The notes below the pieces were generated by a model that did not search any database, was not told where the DNA came from, and worked only from the letters and a program-made list of their open reading frames with translations. Below are positions 13,107 to 13,107 of a stretch of 13,107 nucleotides of DNA, piece by piece; positions within the stretch are counted from its first letter, which is position 1, and every line of letters starts with the position of its first letter. Where the stretch lies: NCBI GenBank assembly GCA_964525785.1, contig CAZGIX010000130.1:1-13107 (forward strand), read 5' to 3'. The translations under genes were made by a program, and so were the position numbers. The DNA comes from JAQBDA01 sp964525785 (GTDB lineage Bacteria > Chloroflexota > Anaerolineae > Anaerolineales > UBA4823).

Positions 13107-13107
13107 A

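Overview
The window looks like a stretch of chromosome from a Chloroflexota bacterium, most likely of the Anaerolineae/Caldilineae type. This rests on gene content: a very large secreted protein built from DUF11-like and PKD modules that ends in a 'YLPLVLN' tail, a VanW protein with PG_binding_4 domains, a GH114-type lipoprotein carrying a related 'ILPLIAKEY' stretch, and a Trm112-like zinc protein. No rRNA, tRNA, CRISPR array, integrase or phage gene was seen. The species cannot be named from the sequence.

Left part (1-956). A small lipoprotein gene of unknown function (+, 219-557) runs into the truncated front end of a nucleotidyltransferase-like gene (-, 554-718). Their stop codons overlap in a single CTAG. 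A strong hairpin terminator (905-942) closes the next gene.

Centre left (957-6170). One gene (-, 957-5699) encodes a 1580-residue exported protein: signal peptide, a five-bladed beta-propeller, two copies of a roughly 170-residue repeat, about six DUF11-like modules, a PKD domain and the short tail. Its long upstream region holds an extended -10 promoter, several dyads and a second intrinsic terminator. That arrangement would fit either a small RNA or a leader with early termination.

Centre (6171-9493). A PLP-dependent Cys/Met-metabolism enzyme (-) and a compact UvrD-like superfamily 1 ATPase (-) are separated by a foldback, MITE-like element flanked by a 9-bp direct repeat. A divergent promoter region follows.

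Right part (9494-13106). Four closely spaced + strand genes form a probable operon: a membrane-anchored VanW protein, a GH114-like lipoprotein joined to it by a TGATG stop/start overlap, a Trm112-like zinc protein, and a HEAT-repeat protein whose TTG start is set by its RBS. The first two act outside the membrane and plausibly on envelope or matrix polysaccharide. The last two look cytoplasmic, so the operon does not describe one obvious pathway.

I did not find convincing evidence for a complete new defence, mobile or biosynthetic system. The most promising leads are the shared LPL tail motif in two unrelated exported proteins, the foldback element, the promoter-plus-terminator unit at 5906-6089, and the truncated nucleotidyltransferase.
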